Shown here: piece after piece, positions 22,294 through 29,190 of the stretch
Layout: every line of letters starts with the position of its first letter
How positions within the stretch are numbered: the first letter of the stretch is position 1
Source: Streptomyces paradoxus
Lineage (GTDB): Bacteria > Actinomycetota > Actinomycetes > Streptomycetales > Streptomycetaceae
Direction of reading: 5' to 3'
DNA length: 64,000 nt
NCBI RefSeq assembly: GCF_014202475.1
Contig: NZ_JACHGV010000005.1
Span: forward strand, 310,001 to 374,000
Program-made: the position numbers and the translations under genes
Notes under the pieces: generated by a model
What the model saw: the letters and a program-made list of their open reading frames with translations, nothing else
What the model was told of the DNA's origin: nothing
Databases searched by the model: none

Positions 22294-24879
22294 ATGACGA
22301 CTTCCGCGACCTCCGGAACCGGACCCACCGACAACTCCATGCGTCGCGCCCTGAAACGGGCCAGGGACGGTGTCTCGCTCGACGTCGCCGAGGCGGCGGT
22401 GCTGCTCCAGGCCCGGGGCGAGCAGCTGGAGGACCTGTCGGCCTCGGCCGCCCGGGTGCGGGACGCGGGCCTTGAGGCGGCCGGGCGGCCCGGCGTCATC
22501 ACGTACTCGAAGAGCGTCTTCATCCCCCTTACCCGGCTGTGCCGCGACAAGTGCCACTACTGCACGTTCGTCACCGTCCCCGGCAAGCTGCGCCGGGACG
22601 GGCACGGGATGTTCATGTCGCCGGACGAGGTGCTGGACATCGCCCGCAAGGGCGCGGCCCTCGGCTGCAAGGAAGCCCTCATCACCCTCGGCGACAAGCC
22701 GGAGGACCGCTGGCCGGAGGCGCGCGAGTGGCTCGACGCGCACGGCTACGACGACACCCTCGCCTACGTCCGTGCCATCTCCATCCGCATCCTGGAGGAG
22801 ACGGGCCTGCTGCCGCACCTCAACCCGGGCGTCATGAGCTGGGCCGACTTCCAGCGCCTCAAGCCCGTCGCGCCCAGCATGGGCATGATGCTGGAGACCA
22901 CCGCGACCCGCCTCTGGTCGGAACCGGGAGGCCCCCACCACGGCTCTCCCGACAAGGAGCCCGCCGTCCGGCTGCGCGTCCTGGAGGACGCCGGGCGTTC
23001 CTCGGTCCCCTTCACCTCCGGGATCCTCATAGGCATCGGTGAGACCTACGAGGAGCGCGCCGAGTCGCTGTTCGCGCTGCGGAAGGTGTCCCGGGCCTAC
23101 CACGGCGTCCAGGAACTGATCATCCAGAACTTCCGCGCCAAGCCGGACACCGCGATGCGCGGCATGCCCGACGCGGAACTGGACGAACTGGTCGCCACGG
23201 TGGCCGTCGCCCGGCTCCTCATGGGCCCGAGCGGCAACATCCAGGCTCCGCCCAACCTCGTCGACGACGAGTACGAGCGGCTGATCGGCGCCGGCATCGA
23301 CGACTGGGGCGGCGTCTCCCCGCTCACCATCGACCACGTCAACCCCGAGCGCCCCTGGCCGCAGATCGAGCAGCTCGCCGAGAAGTCCCGGGCCGCCGGG
23401 TTCGAGCTGCGCGAACGCCTTTGCGTCTACCCGGAGTTCGTGCGCCGCGGCGAGCCCTGGCTGGACCCGCGGCTGCGTCCGCACGTGGCCGCGCTGGCCG
23501 ACCCGGAGACCGGCCTGGCCCGCCCCGAGGCGGTTCCGGCGGGCCTGCCGTGGCAGGAGCCGGAGGAGGTCTTCACGGCGTCCGGCCGCACCGACCTGCA
23601 CTCCTCGATCGACTCCGAGGGCCGTACGTCGGACCGCCGGGACGACTTCGACGAGGTGTACGGCGACTGGGCCGCCCTGCGCGAGGCCGCCGCCCCGGGC
23701 ATGGCCCCCGAGCGCATCGACACCGACGTACGCGAGGCCCTGCGCACGGCCGCCGACGACCCGACGAAGCTCACCGACGACGAGGCCCTCGCCCTGCTGC
23801 ACGCGGACGGTCCGGCGCTGGACGCGCTCGCCCGGGTCGCCGACGACGTACGCAAGTCGGCCGTCGGCGACGACGTCACCTACATCGTCACCCGCAACAT
23901 CAACTTCACCAACGTCTGCTACACCGGCTGCCGCTTCTGCGCCTTCGCCCAGCGCCGCACCGACGCCGACGCCTACACCCTCTCCCTGGACCAGGTCGCC
24001 GACCGGGCCCAGCAGGCCTGGGAGGTGGGCGCGGTGGAGGTCTGCATGCAGGGCGGCATCCACCCGGACCTGCCCGGCACGGCGTACTTCGACATCGCGC
24101 GGGCCGTGAAGGAACGCGTCCCGGGCATGCACGTGCACGCCTTCTCGCCGATGGAGGTCGTCAACGGCGCGACCCGCACCGGCATGTCCGTCCGCGAGTG
24201 GCTGACCGCCGCCAAGGAGGCGGGCCTGGACACCATCCCGGGCACCGCCGCCGAGATCCTCGACGACGAGGTCCGCTGGATCCTCACCAAGGGCAAGCTG
24301 CCCGCGGCCGACTGGATCGACGTCGTGACGACCGCCCACGAGCTGGGCATCCGCTCGTCCTCGACGATGATGTACGGCCATGTCGACCAGCCCCGGCACT
24401 GGCTCGGGCACCTGCGCACCCTGGCCGGCATTCAGCAGCGCACGGGCGGCTTCACCGAGTTCGTGACGCTGCCGTTCGTGCACACCAACGCGCCGGTCTA
24501 CCTGGCGGGGATCGCCCGCCCGGGCCCGACCATGCGGGACAACCGGGCGGTCACGGCCATGGCCCGGCTGCTGCTGCACCCGTACATCCCCAACATCCAG
24601 ACCAGCTGGGTGAAGCTGGGCACGGAGGGCGCGGCCGAGATGCTCCGCTCGGGCGCGAACGACCTCGGCGGGACCCTCATGGAGGAGACCATCTCCCGCA
24701 TGGCGGGCTCGTCGTACGGGTCGTACAAGTCGGTGAAGGACCTGATCGCGGTGGCGGACGCCGCGGGCCGTCCGGCCAGGGCCCGCAGCACCCTGTACGG
24801 GGAGGTCCCCGAGGAGCGGCAGCGGGCGGCGGCCGCGTCGGACGGGCATCTGCCCCAGCTGCTGCCGGTGCTGGACTGA
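22294..24879 (+). CDS. fbiC: FbiC: bifunctional 7,8-didemethyl-8-hydroxy-5-deazariboflavin (FO) synthase
   Basis: This 861-residue fusion of two radical-SAM enzymes makes FO, the deazaflavin core of cofactor F420, from tyrosine and 5-amino-6-ribitylamino-uracil. The N-terminal CofG-like half has the cluster motif CRDKCHYC near residue 83. The C-terminal CofH-like half has CYTGCRFC near 541. Both CxxxCxxC triplets are intact and the length is typical of actinobacterial FbiC. It probably supports the F420 enzymes encoded on either side. From memory, S. coelicolor also carries fbiC a few genes from afsR, so this end of the segment may be conserved synteny. Confidence 0.97.
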   Translation: MTTSATSGTGPTDNSMRRALKRARDGVSLDVAEAAVLLQARGEQLEDLSASAARVRDAGLEAAGRPGVITYSKSVFIPLTRLCRDKCHYCTFVTVPGKLRRDGHGMFMSPDEVLDIARKGAALGCKEALITLGDKPEDRWPEAREWLDAHGYDDTLAYVRAISIRILEETGLLPHLNPGVMSWADFQRLKPVAPSMGMMLETTATRLWSEPGGPHHGSPDKEPAVRLRVLEDAGRSSVPFTSGILIGIGETYEERAESLFALRKVSRAYHGVQELIIQNFRAKPDTAMRGMPDAELDELVATVAVARLLMGPSGNIQAPPNLVDDEYERLIGAGIDDWGGVSPLTIDHVNPERPWPQIEQLAEKSRAAGFELRERLCVYPEFVRRGEPWLDPRLRPHVAALADPETGLARPEAVPAGLPWQEPEEVFTASGRTDLHSSIDSEGRTSDRRDDFDEVYGDWAALREAAAPGMAPERIDTDVREALRTAADDPTKLTDDEALALLHADGPALDALARVADDVRKSAVGDDVTYIVTRNINFTNVCYTGCRFCAFAQRRTDADAYTLSLDQVADRAQQAWEVGAVEVCMQGGIHPDLPGTAYFDIARAVKERVPGMHVHAFSPMEVVNGATRTGMSVREWLTAAKEAGLDTIPGTAAEILDDEVRWILTKGKLPAADWIDVVTTAHELGIRSSSTMMYGHVDQPRHWLGHLRTLAGIQQRTGGFTEFVTLPFVHTNAPVYLAGIARPGPTMRDNRAVTAMARLLLHPYIPNIQTSWVKLGTEGAAEMLRSGANDLGGTLMEETISRMAGSSYGSYKSVKDLIAVADAAGRPARARSTLYGEVPEERQRAAAASDGHLPQLLPVLD

Positions 24880-24883
24880 CGCG

Positions 24884-26296
24884 CTACTGGCCCCCGGCGT
24901 CCGCCGGCTGCTGCGCCGTGAGGGTACGGCCGGCCGGGGCGCCGGGGCTCGCCGGCCGTGGGGGAGGCGTGCCCCGGCCCAGCCAGAGCAGCAGCAGGCC
25001 GAGGGCGCAGGCGATCGCCGGCCAGTAGACGTACCGGAAGTCCGTCGCGGGCATGATCGGCAGATAGCCCAGGATGTAGGCCGCCGAGCTGATGCCCAGC
25101 GCCCGGACCGGCATCGCGAAGACGCCCCTGCCGGGCCGGACGGCGATCACGAGTGCGACCGCGAGCCAGAACCAGCCGCGGAACATCCAGGGCACGTCCT
25201 CGATCATGCCCTTGACGTACGTGCCGAGCGCGTCCTCCAGCCGGGGGTGCGCCACCTCGATGCCCAGGTCGTTGCGGGTGATCCCCGCCTTGTACGCGTA
25301 GTCGGTCTCGAACAGCAGGGTCGTGAAGAGCAGCAGGCGGTACTGGAGATAGCCCGGCACGTGCCCGCTCATCTCGCGCAGCCACAGGGACGTGATCTCG
25401 CCGGAGTCCTCGCGCAGCCCGTCCGCCGGGCGCTGGTAGCAGGCCCAGTAGGCGTCCGAGAGGGCGCCGACCCGCTCGCACTCCCGTGCGGAGGCCACGA
25501 GCCGGTCCCGCAGGGCGGGCGGCACGTCCGCCGACCGCAGCTCCTCCACGCTCAGCACGTGCACGAGGTCGTCGAGCATGATCTGGGCGCCCTGCTTGGT
25601 CTGGAGCGGCGCGGCGAACACGGAGATGGCGGTGGCGGGCACGGCGAGCCCGGCCACGAGGGCCGCCGTGCACGTCACCCACGTACGGCGTCCGGGCCTG
25701 CCCCACAGGGCGAGGACCAGCATGACGAAGACGGGGACGGCGGCGACGACGGCGTTCTTGCGCACCAGCATCGCGTAGGCGAGGAACAGCACGCCCAGCC
25801 AGAGCAGGCCCCAGCGGACGGCGGGGCGGAGGTCGCGGTCCCGCAGCAGCAGGCCGGTGAAGGCGACCGCGCACGCGGCGAGGAGCGCGAACGCCGCGTG
25901 CACGTCCTTCCACACCACCCCGACGAACGTCAGCACGAACGGAGCCAGCCCGAGGCCCAGCACGGCGAGCGAACCGCCCCGGCTCGCGGTCAGTCCCCAC
26001 ACGCACCGGGCCAGTACCCACAGCGCCGTCCAGAAGACGAGGCACTGGAGCACCAGCATGGCCGCGATCGAGCCGGTCACCGCGATGAGCGCCCGCCACA
26101 CCAGGCTGAGCACGGGCGGATGCCAGTCCGTCAGGGGTTTCTTCCCCTCGGCCTGGCGGAGCTGGTCGAGGCTGTCGGGACTCAGGAAGCCGGGGGCGAA
26201 GACGAGGATCGTGCCCAGGCAGCAGACCGCGGCGACGGCGGCCAGGACCCAGACCCACTGCCGGTTCTGACGCCACGTCCATCCTTTTTGTCCCAT
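24884..26296 (-). CDS. Polytopic membrane protein, glycosyltransferase-like (DUF6020-type)
   Basis: This 470-residue protein has about ten predicted membrane helices. The extracytoplasmic motif PGFLSPDSLDQLRQAEG-KPLTDWHPP near residues 34-58 (Asp-rich first loop, W-H-P-P) and SVVWKDV-like WKDVHAAF near 128 resemble GT-C-type lipid-linked sugar transferases and DUF6020 proteins. The basic N-terminus (MGQKGWTWRQNRQ) is cytosolic. A proline-rich C-terminal tail lies after ~440. It is convergent with fbiC (4-bp gap) and followed downstream by nothing in its direction. GtrA and GT2 genes to its right suggest a role in envelope glycan assembly. The substrate is unknown. Confidence 0.75.
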   Translation of the reverse strand: MGQKGWTWRQNRQWVWVLAAVAAVCCLGTILVFAPGFLSPDSLDQLRQAEGKKPLTDWHPPVLSLVWRALIAVTGSIAAMLVLQCLVFWTALWVLARCVWGLTASRGGSLAVLGLGLAPFVLTFVGVVWKDVHAAFALLAACAVAFTGLLLRDRDLRPAVRWGLLWLGVLFLAYAMLVRKNAVVAAVPVFVMLVLALWGRPGRRTWVTCTAALVAGLAVPATAISVFAAPLQTKQGAQIMLDDLVHVLSVEELRSADVPPALRDRLVASARECERVGALSDAYWACYQRPADGLREDSGEITSLWLREMSGHVPGYLQYRLLLFTTLLFETDYAYKAGITRNDLGIEVAHPRLEDALGTYVKGMIEDVPWMFRGWFWLAVALVIAVRPGRGVFAMPVRALGISSAAYILGYLPIMPATDFRYVYWPAIACALGLLLLWLGRGTPPPRPASPGAPAGRTLTAQQPADAGGQ

Positions 26297-26332
26297 ATGC
26301 CGGATGCTAGCGGCTCGATGGATCCCGGCCGG

Positions 26333-26803
26333 TCAGGGGGCGACGAAGACGTAGCGCCGGTAGGCGTAGAAGCGGAACAGGGTCGCGAGGACCCAGCCGA
26401 GGATGCGGGCGGTGTTGTCGCTGAGCGCCGAGTCCAGCCCGAGCAGGTGCCGGGAGGCGAAGACCGTGCCCGCGGTGATGGCGAGCCCGACCCCGTTCGC
26501 GACGAGGAACAGCACGAGCTCCTGGGTCACCTTCTCGCGGTGCCGACCGCGATAGGTCCAGCAGCGGTTCCCGACCCAGCTGAAGAGCGCGGCGGCGGCC
26601 GTCGCGATGACGGACGCCTGTACGGGGGCGGTCCGCATCACCCCGCCCTCCGCACCGCCGGGCAGGCCGAAGACGAGCAGGTTGTAGCCGCCGTTGTCGA
26701 CGACGAAGGCCAGAGCCCCGACGACGCCGAACTTGGCGGCCTCGCGCCAGATGCCCTTGATGGCGTCACGCGCACGCAGCGTCACAGAGTCGAGGACCGG
26801 CAC
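26333..26803 (-). CDS. GtrA family membrane protein
   Basis: This 156-residue four-helix GtrA-like protein starts FGVVGALAFVVDNGGYNLL (first helix, ~25-45) and contains SWVGNRCWTYR near 80, the conserved N-R-x-W-T-[FY] motif. GtrA proteins are thought to move polyprenyl-phosphate sugars across the membrane, typically with a dolichyl-phosphate-mannose-type GT2, one of which is divergent 149 bp away. It lies upstream of the polytopic glycosyltransferase-like gene on the same strand (36-bp gap), so the two may form an operon. Confidence 0.87.
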   Translation of the reverse strand: MPVLDSVTLRARDAIKGIWREAAKFGVVGALAFVVDNGGYNLLVFGLPGGAEGGVMRTAPVQASVIATAAAALFSWVGNRCWTYRGRHREKVTQELVLFLVANGVGLAITAGTVFASRHLLGLDSALSDNTARILGWVLATLFRFYAYRRYVFVAP

Positions 26804-26870
26804 ACGGCGAGCCTAACGACCCGGCGTGCCCCATCCGGTCAGGCGCGCTCATATCGCACTATGTCCGACT

Positions 26871-26924
26871 GTATGAGGTGCTGATGTATGAGGTGCTGAC
26901 TGTCTGAGGTGCTGACTGTCTGAG
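26871..26924. repeat. Imperfect 15-16 bp tandem repeats in a divergent promoter
   Basis: Three and a half units sharing TGAGGTGCTGA lie in tandem between the divergent GtrA and GT2 genes. The first two have the form GTATGAGGTGCTGA and the next two TGTCTGAGG. They sit ~28 bp before the GT2 start, in the probable promoter or 5' leader of that gene. Confidence 0.8.
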
Positions 26925-26951
26925 GAACCGGCCGGGTGAGTCGAGCGAGGA

Positions 26952-27950
26952 GTGGTCGTGGAACCGACGATCGCGTGTGTCGTGCCGTGCCACAACGAGG
27001 AGGCGGCCGTCGGCAAGGTCGTCCGCGACCTGCGCGCGGCCCTCCCCGAGGCCGTCGTCTACGTGTACGACAACGCCTCCACCGACCGCACCGTGGAGGT
27101 CGCCCGGGAGGCCGGCGCGATCGTCCGGCAGGAGACCCGCAAGGGCAAGGGCAACGTCATCCGCCGCGCCTTCGCCGACGTCGACGCCGACGCGCTGCTC
27201 ATCATCGACGGCGACGACACCTACGACGCCTCCCGCGCCCGCGACCTGGTGGACCTGCTCTTCGAGGGGCCGTACGACCAGGTCGTCGGCGCCCGCCGCG
27301 TGACGGTCGACGGGGCCTACCGGGCCGGGCACGCGGTCGGCAACAAGCTGCTCACCGGGGCGGTGCGGTCCCTGTTCGGCAACGACGTGACCGACATGCT
27401 CAGCGGCTACCGCGTCTTCTCGCGGCGCTTCGTGAAGTCCTTCCCGGCGCTCGCCCGCGAGTTCGAGACCGAGACCGAGATGACCATCCACGCGCTGCAC
27501 CTGCGGCTGCCCACCGCGGAGGTCCTCACCGACTACCGGGTCCGGCCGGCCGGGGGCGAGAGCAAGCTGCGCACCTACCGGGACGGCTGGCGTATCCTGC
27601 GGGTCATCCTCGACCTGGCGCGGCGCGAGCGCCCCTCGCTGGTCCACACCGCCCTCGCCGGAATCCTCGCCCTGGTCTCCCTCATCCTCGGCATCCCCGT
27701 CATCGCCGACTTCGTCGAGACGGGCACCGTGCCCCGGGTCCCCACGGCGATCCTCGCAGCCGCGATCATGACCATCGCGGCGCTCGTGCTGCTCGTGGGC
27801 TACATCCTGGAGTCGCTCATGCACATGCGCCAGGAGCAGACCCGGCTGGTGCACCTCTCCTACCCGGCACCCGTGCGCACCCCGCGCTACGCCGCCCGCG
27901 GAGCCGGCACGGGCCCGGTCCCGGTCCGCAAGACCGCCGGGGACCCCTGA
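26952..27950 (+). CDS. Family 2 glycosyltransferase (polyprenyl-phosphate sugar synthase-like)
   Basis: This 332-residue GT2 enzyme shows IACVVPCHNEEAAVGKVV at the N-terminus, a D-x-D-like IIDGDDTYD near 84-92 and KGKGNVIRRAF near 64, which are features of dolichyl-phosphate mannose or glucose synthases. Two C-terminal membrane helices (~238-258 and ~272-294) would anchor it to the inner membrane face. The GTG at 26952 and that at 26958 are both possible starts. The AGGAG at 26948 fits the second better. It probably charges a polyprenyl phosphate with sugar for a GtrA/GT-C route, consistent with the divergent GtrA gene. Confidence 0.9.
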   Translation: MVVEPTIACVVPCHNEEAAVGKVVRDLRAALPEAVVYVYDNASTDRTVEVAREAGAIVRQETRKGKGNVIRRAFADVDADALLIIDGDDTYDASRARDLVDLLFEGPYDQVVGARRVTVDGAYRAGHAVGNKLLTGAVRSLFGNDVTDMLSGYRVFSRRFVKSFPALAREFETETEMTIHALHLRLPTAEVLTDYRVRPAGGESKLRTYRDGWRILRVILDLARRERPSLVHTALAGILALVSLILGIPVIADFVETGTVPRVPTAILAAAIMTIAALVLLVGYILESLMHMRQEQTRLVHLSYPAPVRTPRYAARGAGTGPVPVRKTAGDP

Positions 27951-27962
27951 GGGAGCCGAGGG

Positions 27963-28018
27963 GTCACGGGTGCGCAGTACGATGAACGGAACCCCGCTTC
28001 GATGCGGGGTCCCGTGAC
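27963..28018 (+). other. Nested inverted repeat in the leader of the L,D-transpeptidase-like gene
   Basis: An outer pair, GTCACGGG (27963-27970) and CCCGTGAC (28011-28018), encloses ACCCCGC (27991-27997) and GCGGGGT (28004-28010) with a 6-nt loop. The structure ends 11 bases before the GTG start. It could be a terminator of the GT2 gene or a leader structure. A GAGGAGAT ribosome site follows it. Confidence 0.55.
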
Positions 28019-28029
28019 TGAGGAGATGC

Positions 28030-28590
28030 GTGCCGGTGCCTGCCCGACTTCCTTCGTGGGCCTGGGTGACCGGGCTGACCGTGGGAGCGATAGCCGCGGT
28101 GACGGTCCTGGGTGTGCAGGCGGACCGGGGCCCGCACCCCACCGCCACGTCGGCCAAGCCCAGCAGCACGGCCTCGGCGCAGCCCACCCCCACGGCGTCG
28201 GTCCCGGCGCGGGTGCCCGACGGCTCCGGCACCGGCCGGCGCGTCGTCTACTCCCTCGGCGAGAAGCGGGTGTGGCTGGTCGACGCGAGCGAGGCGAGCC
28301 GCCGCACGTTCACCGTCTGGCCGGGCTCGGTCAGCCCCGACCCGGGCACCTACACCGTGTCGTCGCGCAACGCGGCCACGACCGGCTCGGACGGCGTCCA
28401 GATCGAGCACATCATGTACTTCGCCTCGAAGGACGGGGTCTCCGTCGCCTTCTCCAACGCGGTCGACGGGGCCTCACCGCCGCCCGCCGCCTCCGGCACC
28501 AAGACGGGCGGCGTCAGGATGCGGAAGGCGGACGGCACGGCACTGTGGGCGTTCGGCACGGTCGGCACGACCGTGACCGTGGTCAAGTAG
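28030..28590 (+). CDS. Secreted L,D-transpeptidase-like protein lacking the catalytic Cys and His
   Basis: This 186-residue protein has a signal or anchor helix at ~9-28, a Ser/Thr/Pro-rich linker to ~65 and a domain resembling YkuD. Its end reads KTGGVRMRKADGTALWAFGTVGTTVTVV. In active L,D-transpeptidases this segment is S-x-G-C-[IV]-R-M, so the catalytic Cys position is Gly. The preceding HG motif is also absent (VAFSNAVDG). It is probably a non-catalytic envelope protein, perhaps peptidoglycan-binding. Length and fold wording are otherwise normal. The start is GTG 28030 or the GTG two codons later. The family call is an inference from motif spacing. Confidence 0.72.
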   Translation: MPVPARLPSWAWVTGLTVGAIAAVTVLGVQADRGPHPTATSAKPSSTASAQPTPTASVPARVPDGSGTGRRVVYSLGEKRVWLVDASEASRRTFTVWPGSVSPDPGTYTVSSRNAATTGSDGVQIEHIMYFASKDGVSVAFSNAVDGASPPPAASGTKTGGVRMRKADGTALWAFGTVGTTVTVVK

Positions 28591-28599
28591 CGGCAGCGC

Positions 28600-29109
28600 T
28601 CAGGAGGCGGGCGGCTGAGCCCGTGGGGCCGACAGCTGGTTGACGATCAGCACGACCCCGCTGAACAGGAAGATGCGGGTCGCGGCGTCCAGACCGTTCC
28701 AGTCCTCCGACTGCCACATCGAGAACCACTCACCGCCGATCGCGATGAACCCGGCCCCGAACAGCAGCATCACCATCAGCAGCCCGTACGTGGACATCCG
28801 CCGGGCCCGCAGGTCATCGCGTCTGGCCCACAGCCAGCTCCCGTATATGAGGACCAGCGCGGCGACGGTCTCCCAGACGATGATCCCGACGTAGGCGGCG
28901 TCCTGCAGCCCCTGGCTCGTGACGGCACGCCACATCAGGTCCTCGTCCTTGAACGTGGTGTCCATGGCCAGCACGTGCCGGACGAACTGCTGATTGGTCC
29001 CGAAGTCGGTGATGTTCCCGAACGCGACGAGCGCCATGTACAGGGCGATGGTGGCGGTGAGCAGGGTGGCGGCGAGCGACAGTGCGCCGCGTGGTGTGGA
29101 GGTGGCCAT
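28600..29109 (-). CDS. DUF2165-like four-helix membrane protein
   Basis: This 169-residue protein has four hydrophobic segments (~14-34, ~75-95, ~109-130, ~142-160). Its wording resembles DUF2165 small integral membrane proteins: ALYMALVAFGNITDFGTNQQFVRHVLAMDTTF, then WRAVTSQGLQDAAYVGIIVWE. The first ATG at 29118 (MIGM) or the one at 29109 can start it. The second precedes a conventional N-terminus. The function of the family is unknown. It is convergent with the L,D-transpeptidase-like gene (9-bp gap) and divergent from the P-loop/TPR gene. Confidence 0.8.
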   Translation of the reverse strand: MATSTPRGALSLAATLLTATIALYMALVAFGNITDFGTNQQFVRHVLAMDTTFKDEDLMWRAVTSQGLQDAAYVGIIVWETVAALVLIYGSWLWARRDDLRARRMSTYGLLMVMLLFGAGFIAIGGEWFSMWQSEDWNGLDAATRIFLFSGVVLIVNQLSAPRAQPPAS

Positions 29110-29190
29110 GCCGATCATTCTCCCCAGCGGCCCGAGCGGACGCGAGAGAATGAGCCCGAAGCCGGCCGCGCGAGACGAGGGGACGTACGG

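Noticed and set aside
26871..26924. CRISPR array at the GtrA/GT2 promoter
   Set aside because: The repeats are 15-16 bp, tandem and without spacers.
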